Positions 17,700 to 26,121 of a DNA stretch of 64,000 nucleotides are shown piece by piece. The translations under genes were made by a program, and so were the position numbers. Where the stretch lies: positions 248,001 through 312,000 of the forward strand of contig NZ_JAGMTU010000001.1 in assembly GCF_023703415.1 (NCBI RefSeq), written 5' to 3'. Under the pieces are notes generated by a model. The model ran no database searches, had not been told where the DNA came from, and saw nothing but the letters and a program-made list of their open reading frames with translations. Numbering within the stretch: position 1 is the stretch's first letter; each line of letters opens with the position of its first letter. The stretch is from Microbacterium sp. USTB-Y. GTDB taxonomy: Bacteria > Actinomycetota > Actinomycetes > Actinomycetales > Microbacteriaceae.

Positions 17700-18544
17700 A
17701 TGGATCTGCTCACCTGGCTCTCTCTTCGCGAAGGCATCGGTCACCGAGACGACGCCGCGGCGGCCGGCTTCTCTCCTGTCCGGGTGCGGGCCGTGATCCG
17801 CACGGGCGGGGTTCAGCGCATCCGCGCCAGATGGATCGCGCTCCCGTCCGCTCCGGTCGAGCTGAAACGAGCAGCTGCGGCCGGTGGCGCGCTCACCTGC
17901 GTCTCTCTGGCGCGACGGAGGAAGTGGTGGGTGCCGCCCGAGGCGGACGATGCGCTGCATGTCCACCTGCCGGGACACGAGTCGATCCGGGAGGACAGCC
18001 TTCGGGCGCACTGGGCGAAGCCGCTCGGCCCGACTCGGCCGAGATCCCTGGAGGCGTCGGTGGAAGACGCGCTCGCCCACGCAGCGGAGTGCTTCGAACT
18101 CGACCAGGCGACGGCGATCTGGGAATCGGCGATCCGCACCGAGGCGATCACCCTGGATTCCCTGCAGCAGGTGAAGTGGCGCAGCACGGCTGCGCGTCGG
18201 GTCGCCGAGCACGCGCGCAACGACACCGGATCCTCGCTGGAGACGATCTTCCACGTGCGGCTGACCGGCTGGGGCGTGCGCCTGCGCTTCAGGTGCATCT
18301 GGCCGGCCACGACGTGGACTTCGTGATCGGCACGCACCTCATCGTCCAGGTCGACGGCTGGGCCTATCACTCGTCGTCGGCAGACCGCACCCGTGACATC
18401 GCGCACGACGCCGAGCTGCGTCTGCGCGGCTACACCGTGTTCCGGTTCTCCTACGCGCAGATCATGTACGACTGGCCGAGCGTCGAGCGGATCCTCATCG
18501 CCGCGATCAGTCGCGGTGCGCATCTCGCCCCGTTCCACGCATGA
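17700..18544 (+). pseudogene. DUF559-type endonuclease-like gene with AbiEi-like N terminus, broken by a frameshift
   Basis: Frame 1 (from ATG 17700 to a stop at 18326) encodes an N-terminal helix-turn-helix-like region (RDDAAAAGFSPVRVRAVIRT) similar to AbiEi/transcriptional-regulator-like N termini, a middle region, and the start of a DUF559 domain (GSSLETIFHVRLTGWGV). After about 18290 the domain continues in another frame: QVHLAGHDVDFVIG, VQVDGWAYHSS, RDIAHDAELRLRGYTVFRF, ending at 18544. Adding one base near 18290 restores a 281-codon gene. DUF559 is a restriction-like (Vsr/PD-(D/E)XK) fold; the function in these proteins is unsettled. ATG 17700 follows CAGGCT by 6 nt. Either a true pseudogene or a sequencing error. 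Confidence 0.8.
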
Positions 18545-18561
18545 CGACGAGGCGTCACGCG

Positions 18562-18626
18562 CAGGACGTTCGCAACTCTGCAGGACGATCCACGCGGATC
18601 CATCCTGCAGAGCTGCAAACGTCCTG
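18562..18626. repeat. 65-bp palindromic element, copy 2
   Basis: Arms 18562-18585 and 18603-18626 match as an inverted repeat at 22 of 24 positions, around a 17-nt loop ending GCGGATCCA. Lies between the convergent DUF559-type gene and the ABC exporter operon, so it could act as a terminator here. Confidence 0.85.
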
Positions 18627-18648
18627 CAGAATCGCGCCTCCTGGCCGA

Positions 18649-20457
18649 TCAGACCAGGGTCTGCTGCCAGGCGGCGTGCAGCTGCGCGAACTTGCCCGTG
18701 CCGGCGATGAGGGCGGCGGGGGCGTCGTCCTCGATGATGCGGCCGTGCTCCATGACCAGCACGCGGTCCGCGATCGCCACCGTGGACAGCCGGTGCGCGA
18801 TGATGATCGCCGTGCGGTCGGCGAGCAGCGTCTGCAGCGCGTCCTGGATCAGCCGCTCCGACGGGATGTCGAGCGAGGCGGTCGCCTCGTCGAGGATCAG
18901 CACCGCGGGATCGGCGAGGAAGGCGCGCGCGAACGAGATCAGCTGTCGCTGTCCCGCCGAGACGCGGCCGCCGCGCTTGTTCACGTCGGTGGCATAGCCG
19001 TCGGGCAGGGATTCGATGAACGTGTCGGCGCCCACCGCCTTCGCCGCCGCGCGGATCTCCTCCAGCGTCGCGTCGGGCTTGCCCAGCGCGATGTTGTCGG
19101 CGACCGTGCCGCTGAACAGGTAGGCCTCCTGCGTGACCATGACGATCGCCCGGCGGAGGTCCTTCGGATGCAGATCGCGCAGATCCACGCCGTCCAGCGT
19201 CACGGATCCGGCGGTCGGGTCGTAGAAGCGCGACACGAGCTTCGCCAGGGTCGACTTCCCCGCGCCGGTCGTGCCGACCAGGGCGATGGTCTCCCCCGCC
19301 GGGATGTCCAGCGAGAAGTCGGGCAGGATCACCCGATCCGCCGCGTAGCCGAACTCGACGTCGTCGAAGCGCACGTGCCCCTTCGACTCCCACAAGTCCT
19401 TCGGCTTCGCGGGATCCGGAACCGTCGGCACCTCCTCCAGCACCCCGGACACCTTCTCCAGCGCGGCCGTGGCCGACTGGAAGGAGTTCAGGAACATGGC
19501 GATCTCCTGCATGGGCGCGAAGAAGTTGCGCACGTACAGCACCGCCGCGAGCAGGATGCCGACCTGGATCTCGCCCTGCGCCATGCGGATGCCGCCCCAC
19601 ACCACGACCACGCCGAGGGTGAGCGCGGCGACCGCCATGAGCCCGGGCTCGAACGTGCCGAAGAGCAGCATCGAGCGGCGGTTCACGTCGCGGTAGTCTC
19701 CGGCGACCTCCTGGAAGGAGACGTCGTTGCGCGGCTCCTTGCGGAACGCCTTCACCGCGCGGATGCCGGTCATGGTCTCCACGAACTGCACGATGACCTT
19801 GGCGCTGATCACGCGCGACTCGCGGTACACGAGCTGAGAGCGCTGGTAGAACCACCGCATCAGGTACACGAGAGGGATCCCCGCGAGCACGAGCACCACG
19901 CCCGACTCCCAGTCCACCAGCACGAGCGCGATGAACGTGAACACCCCGTAGAGGAGTCCCGAGGTGAGCTCGTTCAGGCCCCCGTCCAGGAGCTCCCGGA
20001 TCGAGTCCAGGTCGCTGGTCTGGCGCGAGATGATCCGGCCGGACGTGTAGCTCTCGTGGAACTCCAGGCTCAGCCGCTGAGTGTGCAGGAACATGCGCTT
20101 ACGCAGGTCGAGCAGCACCGCCTGGGTGATCCGGGCGGTGAGCACGGCGTACCAGCCGATGAGGGCGGATCCGAGCCCGCCGATCACGAGGAACGCCGCG
20201 CCCACGACGAACGTCGGCATCCAGTCCCCACGCTTCAGCACGGCGGGAAGAGCCGAGTTCAGCCCGTAGGCGATCAGCGCGGGACCGGCCACCTGTGCGG
20301 CGGTCGAGATCACGAGCACGAGCGCCGTGAGCGTGATCTGCACCTTGAGCGGCGCCATCAGCGATCCGAACAGCCGCATGGACCTGTTCCGGATCGCCCG
20401 GCTCTCCTCCTTGGTCAGGACGGAGCGGTCCTCGTCCTGCGTTCCGACGACGCTCAT
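18649..20457 (-). CDS. ABC exporter half-transporter, subunit B (canonical ATPase site)
   Basis: 602 aa: six-helix exporter membrane domain ([38 protein letters not shown] and others) followed by an ATPase domain with Walker [10 protein letters not shown], signature VSAGQRQ (deviating from LSGGQ), Walker [13 protein letters not shown] with the catalytic Glu, and the H-loop IIAHRLSTV. It is encoded directly after subunit A with a 4-nt overlap. The combination of a variant signature here and an Asp in place of the catalytic Glu in subunit A is the hallmark of heterodimeric exporters (BmrCD, TM287/288 type) with one degenerate ATP site. Such pumps export drugs, lipids or peptides; the substrate is unknown. 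Confidence 0.92.
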   Translation of the reverse strand: MSVVGTQDEDRSVLTKEESRAIRNRSMRLFGSLMAPLKVQITLTALVLVISTAAQVAGPALIAYGLNSALPAVLKRGDWMPTFVVGAAFLVIGGLGSALIGWYAVLTARITQAVLLDLRKRMFLHTQRLSLEFHESYTSGRIISRQTSDLDSIRELLDGGLNELTSGLLYGVFTFIALVLVDWESGVVLVLAGIPLVYLMRWFYQRSQLVYRESRVISAKVIVQFVETMTGIRAVKAFRKEPRNDVSFQEVAGDYRDVNRRSMLLFGTFEPGLMAVAALTLGVVVVWGGIRMAQGEIQVGILLAAVLYVRNFFAPMQEIAMFLNSFQSATAALEKVSGVLEEVPTVPDPAKPKDLWESKGHVRFDDVEFGYAADRVILPDFSLDIPAGETIALVGTTGAGKSTLAKLVSRFYDPTAGSVTLDGVDLRDLHPKDLRRAIVMVTQEAYLFSGTVADNIALGKPDATLEEIRAAAKAVGADTFIESLPDGYATDVNKRGGRVSAGQRQLISFARAFLADPAVLILDEATASLDIPSERLIQDALQTLLADRTAIIIAHRLSTVAIADRVLVMEHGRIIEDDAPAALIAGTGKFAQLHAAWQQTLV

Positions 20458-22373
20458 GCCTGCACCTCCTCTGCTTCTGTGCGCTCTTCGACGGGCTCGG
20501 AGCCCCCTTCGGGTGGCTCGGAGCCGCCTTCGTCGTGTTCGGCCACCGTGATGACGGGGATCGCTCCGGTGCGCACCGCCTCCTCCGCCTCCAGGCTGGA
20601 GATCACATGGCGGTAGTGCGCATTCGTGCGCAGCAGCTCGGAGTGCGTGCCCACGGCCGTCACCCTCCCGTCCTGCAGCAGCGCGACGCGGTCTGCCAGG
20701 GCCACGGTCGACGGGCGGTGCGCGACGATGAGCGCCGTGGTCTCGGCGAGCACGTGGCGCAGCGCCTCCTCGACGAGCGCCTCGGTGTCGACGTCGAGCG
20801 CGGACAGCGGGTCGTCCAGCACGAGCACCTTGGGCGACGCGGCCACGGCGCGCGCGAGGGCGAGCCGCTGGCGCTGACCGCCGGACAGGCTCATGCCCTC
20901 CTCGCCGATCATCGTCTCGACGCCCTCCGGGAGCGCGTCGACGAACGAGGCCTGAGCGACGTCGAGCGCCTCGCGGAGCACGCGCTCCGCCTCCGGGCTG
21001 CGGATGTCCAGATCGGCCCGGCCGAGCAGCACGTTCTCCCGCACGGTCGCCGAGAACAGCGTCGCGTCCTCGAACGCCATGGCGATGTGCGTGCGCAGCT
21101 CCGCCAGGGTGAGGTCGCGCACGTCCACGCCGTCGAGCGTCACGCGTCCTCCCGTCACGTCGTACAGACGCGTCGGAAGTGTCGTGAGCGTGGTCTTGCC
21201 GGATCCGGTGATGCCGACCAGCGCCATCGTCTCCCCCGGCCGCAGCACGAGATCGATGCCGTCGAGCAGGTCGCGCTCGTGCGGCCGGGCGTCCTGATAG
21301 CGGAACCGGGCGCCCTCGAACGCGAGCTCGCCGCGCGGCTCGGCGATGGTGACCGGGTTCTCCGGGTCGGTGATCGTGTTCTGCTCGTCGTAGATCTCGA
21401 ACACCCGATCGGTGGCCGTGCGCGCGTCGAGCATGAACGAGAACAGGAAGCCGATCGACTCGATCGGCCAGCGCAGCACGGTCGCCATCGCGAAGTACGC
21501 GAAGAGCTCGGGCGCGTTCAGCGCTCCCTGGGCGATCAGCCAGATGCCCGCGACGAGGTTCAGCGCGAACGCGATCTCGGGCATGAGCACGAGCCAGAAC
21601 CAGATCCAGCCCACCGAGCGCGCCTTGCTCAGCTCGGTCTCGCGGAGGGACTCGGCCTGCCGGGCGAACTTGACCAGGGCGTGCTTGCCGCGTCCGAACG
21701 CCTTGAGCACGCGGATGCCGTGCACGCTCTCCTCGACGCTCGTGGCGAGGTCGCCGGCCTGGTCCTGGCTGCGCCGCGTGAGCACGCCGTAGCGCTTCTC
21801 GAAGAGGAAGCCCGAGATCCACAGCGGCACGGCCGTGATCAGGAAGATCGTGCCGAGCAGCCAGTGCCAGCGGAACAGCAGGGCGGCGCCGATGACGATC
21901 GTGAGCAGGTTGACGACGAGCAGCACGAGGCCGAACGCCAGCCAGCGGCGGATCAGGCCGATGTCCTGCATCATGCGGCTCAGCAGCTGTCCGGACTGCC
22001 AGCGGTCGTGGAAGGCGACCGGGAGGCGCTGCAGGTTGGAGTACAGCTGCGTGCGCATGCGGTACTCCACCTGCGTCGCGGGGTTCAGCACGAACTGGCG
22101 GCGCAGCCACACCATGAGCGCCTCGCCGAGGGCGAGCACGGTCACGGCCACGGCGCCCCAGACGATGGCGCCGATCTCGCCGGTCGCGATGGGGCCTTCG
22201 AGCACGACCTGCAGCAGCAGCGGCACGCACAGCGCGATGACGGCGGCGGCGAGCGCCGAGAGCCCGCCGCCGACCAGGCGCCAGGCGACCGGTCTGACGA
22301 AGGGCGCCAGGCGCGCGAGCGCGCGGGGAGTGGACAGGGAGGAGGCGGATGAGGGCGTGGTGTGTTCAGACAT
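20454..22373 (-). CDS. ABC exporter half-transporter, subunit A (degenerate ATPase site)
   Basis: 639 aa: transmembrane domain ([40 protein letters not shown] and further helices) and ATPase domain with Walker [10 protein letters not shown], canonical signature [14 protein letters not shown], and Walker [13 protein letters not shown], in which the usual catalytic Glu is Asp. It therefore supplies the non-hydrolytic site of a heterodimer with the next gene. Start ATG 22373 has only a weak ribosome site. The gene has a long leader (22374-22611) with its own promoter, a short ORF and a hairpin, suggesting regulated expression, perhaps by ribosome-targeting compounds as known for several actinobacterial ABC genes. 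Confidence 0.92.
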   Translation of the reverse strand: MSEHTTPSSASSLSTPRALARLAPFVRPVAWRLVGGGLSALAAAVIALCVPLLLQVVLEGPIATGEIGAIVWGAVAVTVLALGEALMVWLRRQFVLNPATQVEYRMRTQLYSNLQRLPVAFHDRWQSGQLLSRMMQDIGLIRRWLAFGLVLLVVNLLTIVIGAALLFRWHWLLGTIFLITAVPLWISGFLFEKRYGVLTRRSQDQAGDLATSVEESVHGIRVLKAFGRGKHALVKFARQAESLRETELSKARSVGWIWFWLVLMPEIAFALNLVAGIWLIAQGALNAPELFAYFAMATVLRWPIESIGFLFSFMLDARTATDRVFEIYDEQNTITDPENPVTIAEPRGELAFEGARFRYQDARPHERDLLDGIDLVLRPGETMALVGITGSGKTTLTTLPTRLYDVTGGRVTLDGVDVRDLTLAELRTHIAMAFEDATLFSATVRENVLLGRADLDIRSPEAERVLREALDVAQASFVDALPEGVETMIGEEGMSLSGGQRQRLALARAVAASPKVLVLDDPLSALDVDTEALVEEALRHVLAETTALIVAHRPSTVALADRVALLQDGRVTAVGTHSELLRTNAHYRHVISSLEAEEAVRTGAIPVITVAEHDEGGSEPPEGGSEPVEERTEAEEVQA

Positions 22374-22461
22374 GATTCTCAGAAGTGACGTATCGCGGCA
22401 ACGGAGGGAAGGGACGAGAAGGAGCGGATGCGATGCATCCGTGCGATGAGCGGCCGGTGTG

Positions 22462-22495
22462 GGCCGAGGAGGACCGGAGCGGTCAGTCCTCGGCC
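22462..22495 (-). terminator. Attenuator-like hairpin overlapping the leader ORF stop codon
   Basis: Read leftward, GGCCGAGGA (22495-22487) pairs with TCCTCGGCC (22470-22462), and inside it GACCG (22484-22480) pairs with CGGTC (22476-22472). The 5' arm contains the last sense codons of the leader ORF and its TGA lies at the base of the inner stem, so a ribosome there would open the hairpin. No T tract follows. Confidence 0.6.
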
Positions 22496-22554
22496 GGGGT
22501 GAGGGGCGAACCGGTGACAGCGCTGATCGACGACGCAGTGGTGATCGTGGGCAT
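22483..22554 (-). CDS. 23-aa leader peptide ORF upstream of the ABC exporter
   Basis: ATG 22554 follows a near-perfect ribosome site (GAGGAGG, 5 nt spacing) and is read for 23 codons, giving MPTITTASS...TPAED, rich in Thr/Ser with three acidic residues near the end only. It is transcribed from a good promoter about 45 nt upstream. The strength of the ribosome site compared with the weak one of the exporter gene argues that it is translated. Its end lies within a hairpin. It may be a regulatory leader peptide; an independent small protein or exported peptide is also possible. No homologue is known to me. Confidence 0.6.
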   Translation of the reverse strand: MPTITTASSISAVTGSPLTPAED

Positions 22555-22605
22555 GGTGTCCTCCTCGGTTCGACGGCCGCCGGTCGGTTGACGCGACAGC
22601 CGTCC

Positions 22606-22635
22606 AGCCTATGTTCGGGATCCACGGGAGCGCAA
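22606..22635 (-). promoter_or_regulatory. Promoter of the ABC exporter leader
   Basis: Read leftward: -35 TTGCGC (22635-22630), 18-bp spacer, -10 TAGGCT (22611-22606). Expected start near 22599, giving a ~45-nt 5' region before the leader ORF. One of the best housekeeping-type promoters visible in the window. Confidence 0.65.
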
Positions 22636-22858
22636 GCGTTTTCCCGAAATCGGTCTCACGGTCCCGCGGCACCGGCCGCGGGCGCCGCGTCGGGGCGATT
22701 CTCCGGTGCGAGGGGGAACGCCCCGCCGCCCGGATCCCTTCCCTGCCGGCCCGATCGTCGGATCGGATCAAACGGGGCAGCGGGTTTCGGTCGAGCGGAC
22801 AGTCGGGCGGCTCCCGGGCCTCAGCAGGATGGGACCACCCCCATCCGAAGGAGCCGCC

Positions 22859-24019
22859 ATGCCGGAACCCGTCGAGACGATGGTCGCGGAGATCCTGCGC
22901 CTCGTCCGCTGCGAGTCGCCGTCGGACGACCTCGCCGCCGTCGCCCGCAGCGCCGACGCCGTGGCCGAACTGGGCACGACCCGCCTCGGCGCGGTGCCGG
23001 AGCGGATCGTCATCGACGGACGCACCCATCTGCGCTGGCGCTTCGACGGCGCACCGCGGATCCTCGTGCTCGGCCATCACGACACGGTGTGGCCGGTCGG
23101 ATCCCTCGACGAGCTCCCCGCCCGAGCCGACGACGAGACCCTCGCCGGCCCCGGTTCCTTCGACATGAAGGCCGGGCTGGTCATCGCCTTCCACGCGCTG
23201 AGCCGGCTGACCGACCTGGCCGGGATCACCGTGCTCGTGACCGGCGACGAGGAACCCGGCTCGGCGACCTCGCGGGCGCTCATCGAGGATGAGGCGCGTG
23301 CCTCGATCGCCGCCCTCGTGCTCGAGGCCGCGGGTCCGGACGGCGCTCTGAAGATCGCCCGCAAGGGGGTCTCCCGCTACGAGATCGCGGTGCACGGCCG
23401 GGCGTCGCACGCCGGGCTCGACCCCGAGCGGGGCGTGAACGCCACCCTGGAGCTCGCGCACCAGGTGCAGGCCGTCGCCCTCCTCGGCGACGCCGCGGCG
23501 GGCACCACGGTCACCCCGACGCGCACGAGCTCGGGCACGACGACGAACACCGTCCCGGCGCTGGCCTCGTTCTCGGTCGACGTGCGCGCCCTCTCCGCCG
23601 CGGAGCAGGAGCGCGTGCATGCCGGGATGCTCGCGCTCAGCCCCCGGATCGACGGCGCCCGCGTCGTGGTCGACGGCGGTGTCAACCGCTCCCCCCTTGC
23701 CGCAGACTCGTCCGCCGAGCTGTTCCGCCGGGCGCAGCGCGTCGCGGATCGGCTCGCGCTGCCCCCGCTCACCGGGATCAGCGTCGGCGGAGCCTCGGAC
23801 GGCAACTTCACCGCCGGCGTCGGCACGCCCACGCTCGACGGCCTCGGTGCCGTCGGCGGCGGCGCCCACGCCGCGCACGAGCACGTGCTGATCGCCGAGC
23901 TCGAGCCCCGGGTGCGGCTGCTCGCCGGTCTCATCGACGACCTCCGCGCCGCGCCGCCCGGCCCGCCCGCGCCGGCCGCGTCCTCGACGCGGGCCCCGAT
24001 CTCGAGCACGGCCCGATGA
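22859..24019 (+). CDS. M20-family metallohydrolase, probable N-acyl (N-succinyl) amino acid hydrolase
   Basis: 386 aa of the M20/ArgE/CPG2 family. Zinc motifs: LVLGHHDTVWPVG (His and Asp), FDMKAGLVIA (bridging Asp), VTGDEEPGSATSR (catalytic Glu pair), LEAAGPDG, and the C-terminal GGGAHAAHEHV His ligand. The dimerisation domain starts at GRASHAGLDPERGVNA. Start ATG 22859 follows AAGGAGCCGCC. It overlaps the next gene by 4 nt. Followed by a GNAT protein and a racemase of the N-acylamino-acid racemase type, it is a good candidate for the L-desuccinylase of the D-to-L amino acid conversion pathway described in Geobacillus kaustophilus; a carboxypeptidase G2-like role is the alternative. Confidence 0.85.
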   Translation: MPEPVETMVAEILRLVRCESPSDDLAAVARSADAVAELGTTRLGAVPERIVIDGRTHLRWRFDGAPRILVLGHHDTVWPVGSLDELPARADDETLAGPGSFDMKAGLVIAFHALSRLTDLAGITVLVTGDEEPGSATSRALIEDEARASIAALVLEAAGPDGALKIARKGVSRYEIAVHGRASHAGLDPERGVNATLELAHQVQAVALLGDAAAGTTVTPTRTSSGTTTNTVPALASFSVDVRALSAAEQERVHAGMLALSPRIDGARVVVDGGVNRSPLAADSSAELFRRAQRVADRLALPPLTGISVGGASDGNFTAGVGTPTLDGLGAVGGGAHAAHEHVLIAELEPRVRLLAGLIDDLRAAPPGPPAPAASSTRAPISSTAR

Positions 24020-24921
24020 ACGGCGCCACCGCCCTCGCCCCGGGCGCACGGAGCGCCCTGGCCGCCGGCGCCGACCGCGCGGCCGCGGACGCAGAGGCCG
24101 CGTCCGGCGTGGTGATCCGCCTGCTCGACGACGTGCGCGACCTGGCGGCCGTGCGCGCGCTGTACGAGGGCATCTGGCGCACGGGAGCGACGAATCCCCC
24201 GGTCACCGCTGATCTGCTGCGCGCGCTCGTGCAGGCGGGCAACTACGTCGCCGGCGCCTTCGACGACCGCGGCGGCGACCCGGATCTCGTCGGCGCCTGC
24301 TTCGGCTTCTTCGGCCCGCCCGCCGCGCGCACCCTGCACAGCCACATCGCCGGCACGGTCCCGCGGGCACGCGGGCGGCACCTCGGCTTCGCCCTGAAGC
24401 TGCACCAGCGCGCCTGGGCGCTGCACCGCGGGATCGACACGGTCACCTGGACCTACGATCCGCTCATCCGCCGCAACGCGCACTTCAACCTCGGCAAGCT
24501 CGCCGCATCGGTCGGCGCCTATCTGCCCCGCCTCTACGGCGCGCTCGACGACCGCATCAACGGCGGCGACGAGACCGACCGGATCCTGGTGCGGTGGGAG
24601 CTGGCCTCGTCGCCGGTCCTCGCCGCGGCCGCGCACCGGCCGCTCGTGGTCGACGCCGACCGGGCGCGCGCCGAGGGCGCCGCCGTCGCGCTGCGGCCGG
24701 ACGATGCCGACGCCCCGCTCGTCGCGGCGTCCGACGCCGACACGGTGCTGATCGGGGTGCCCGCCGATATCGAGGGCATGCGCGAGACGGATCCGCGGCG
24801 AGCCGCCGACTGGCGGCTCGCCCTGCGCGACGTGCTCGGGGCGCTCCTCGCCGAGGGCGCGACCGTGCGCGGCTTCGACCGCGCGGGCTGGTACATCATC
24901 GACAGACGGGAGAGGTCATGA
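24016..24921 (+). CDS. COG3375-like acyltransferase (GNAT), probable amino acid N-succinyltransferase
   Basis: 301 aa. The fold is GNAT-like: VRALYEGIWRTGATNPPVTADL, YVAGAFDD, LVGACFGFFG, HSHIAGTVPRARGRHLGFALKLHQRAWAL (acyl-CoA loop), TWTYDPLIRRNAHFNLGKL, and a long extra C-terminal part ending GWYIIDR. This type of protein (COG3375) is commonly encoded beside enolase-superfamily OSBS/NSAR racemases, as here. In the described pathway the GNAT enzyme succinylates D-amino acids from succinyl-CoA. Overlaps both neighbours by 4 nt (ATGA at each junction), so the three are made together. Substrate is inferred from context only. Confidence 0.75.
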   Translation: MNGATALAPGARSALAAGADRAAADAEAASGVVIRLLDDVRDLAAVRALYEGIWRTGATNPPVTADLLRALVQAGNYVAGAFDDRGGDPDLVGACFGFFGPPAARTLHSHIAGTVPRARGRHLGFALKLHQRAWALHRGIDTVTWTYDPLIRRNAHFNLGKLAASVGAYLPRLYGALDDRINGGDETDRILVRWELASSPVLAAAAHRPLVVDADRARAEGAAVALRPDDADAPLVAASDADTVLIGVPADIEGMRETDPRRAADWRLALRDVLGALLAEGATVRGFDRAGWYIIDRRERS

Positions 24922-26027
24922 AGCTCGAGGGCGTGGAGATCCGGACGATCCGGATGCCGCTGGTGAGCCCGTTCCGCACCTCGTTCGGCACCGAGACCGT
25001 GCGCGAGGCGGTGCTCGTGCGAGCGGTGGGCGCGGGCGGCGAGGGCTGGGGCGAGTGCGGAGCGAGCGCGCTGCCGCTGTACAGCTCGGAGTACACCCCG
25101 GCGGCGGCGGCGGTGCTGGCGGACGTGCTCGTGCCCGCGCTCGCCGGACAGGGGGACCTGGATCCGCACCGCGTCGCCGCGGTGCTGTCGCCGTTCAAGG
25201 GGCACCGCCAGGCCAAGGCCGCGCTGGAGACCGCGATCCTGGACGCCGACCTCCGCACCCGGGACGTGCCGCTCTCGTACCACCTCGGCGCCGTGAAGGA
25301 CCGGGTCGCCTGCGGGGTCTCGGTGGGCATCACCCCGACGATCCCCGCACTCCTGGACGCCGTCGAGGGCTACCTCGCCGACGGCTACGTGCGGATCAAG
25401 CTGAAGATCGAGCACGGCTGGGATCTGGAGCCCGTCCGCGCCGTGCGCGAGCGCTTCGGCGACATCCTGCTGCAGGTGGATGCGAACGCCGCCTACGGAC
25501 GAGCCGACATCGAGCACCTCGCGAAGCTGGACGCGTTCGACCTCTCGCTTCTGGAGCAGCCCCTGGCCGCCGACGACCTCGTGGGCCATGCGGCGCTCGC
25601 ACGACGGATCGGCACGCCGATCTGCCTGGACGAGTCGATCCTGTCCGCCGAGCATGCGGCCCAGGCGATCGAGCTCGGCGCGTGCCGCATCGTCAACATC
25701 AAACCGGGACGCGTGGGCGGCTACCTGGAGTCCCGCCGGATCCACGACCTCTGCCGGGCGCACGGGGTGCCGGTCTGGTGCGGCGGGATGCTGGAGACCG
25801 GCATCGGCCGCGCGGCCAACCTCGCCCTCGCCGCCCTCCCCGGCTTCACGCTGCCGGGCGACACCTCGGCGTCGGAGCGCTATTACGCCACCGATCTGAC
25901 CCCGCCGTTCCGGCTCGAGGACGGGCACATGACGGTGCCGACGGGCCCGGGCATCGGCGTGGCCCCGGATCCGGACCTGCTGGAGGCGGTCACGGAATCG
26001 CGCGCCTGGATCCCGCTCGCGTCATGA
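24918..26027 (+). CDS. N-acylamino acid racemase / o-succinylbenzoate synthase family enzyme
   Basis: 369 aa, enolase superfamily, muconate-lactonising subgroup. All five active-site residues are visible: Lys161 and Lys163 in RIKLKIE, Asp188 in VDANAAY, Glu213 in LLEQPLAADD, Asp238 in CLDESI and Lys262 in NIKPGRVGG. These positions are within one residue of the Lys163/Asp189/Glu214/Asp239/Lys263 set known from the Amycolatopsis NSAR/OSBS. Family members racemise N-succinyl (or N-acetyl) amino acids, and some make o-succinylbenzoate for menaquinone. No men genes are nearby, while an M20 hydrolase and GNAT are cotranscribed, which favours the racemase role. Confidence 0.85.
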   Translation: MKLEGVEIRTIRMPLVSPFRTSFGTETVREAVLVRAVGAGGEGWGECGASALPLYSSEYTPAAAAVLADVLVPALAGQGDLDPHRVAAVLSPFKGHRQAKAALETAILDADLRTRDVPLSYHLGAVKDRVACGVSVGITPTIPALLDAVEGYLADGYVRIKLKIEHGWDLEPVRAVRERFGDILLQVDANAAYGRADIEHLAKLDAFDLSLLEQPLAADDLVGHAALARRIGTPICLDESILSAEHAAQAIELGACRIVNIKPGRVGGYLESRRIHDLCRAHGVPVWCGGMLETGIGRAANLALAALPGFTLPGDTSASERYYATDLTPPFRLEDGHMTVPTGPGIGVAPDPDLLEAVTESRAWIPLAS

Positions 26028-26108
26028 ACGGCGCGGCGCCCGTCGAGACGCGTCCCGGCCCCGCCCAGGGCGGCGACGAACGCCCGGGAGCGCCCGCGCC
26101 CGCCGTGC

Positions 26109-26114
26109 TAGCGT
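26109..26114 (+). promoter_or_regulatory. -10 box TAGCGT of a leaderless transcript
   Basis: TAGCGT ends 7 nt before GTG 26122 of the PucR gene; no ribosome site in between. It supports GTG 26122 over the ATG 9 nt downstream. Confidence 0.5.
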
Positions 26115-26121
26115 CGCGAAG

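Noticed and set aside
22379-22438. Second short ORF (19 codons, MHRIRSFSS...) directly before the ABC exporter
   Set aside because: No ribosome site and no independent support; kept out of the feature list, although it ends 5 nt before the exporter start and might couple translation.
24918-26027. Annotation as menaquinone MenC (o-succinylbenzoate synthase)
   Set aside because: The active site allows it, but no men genes are nearby and the operon partners fit the acyl-amino-acid racemase role better. Not excluded.
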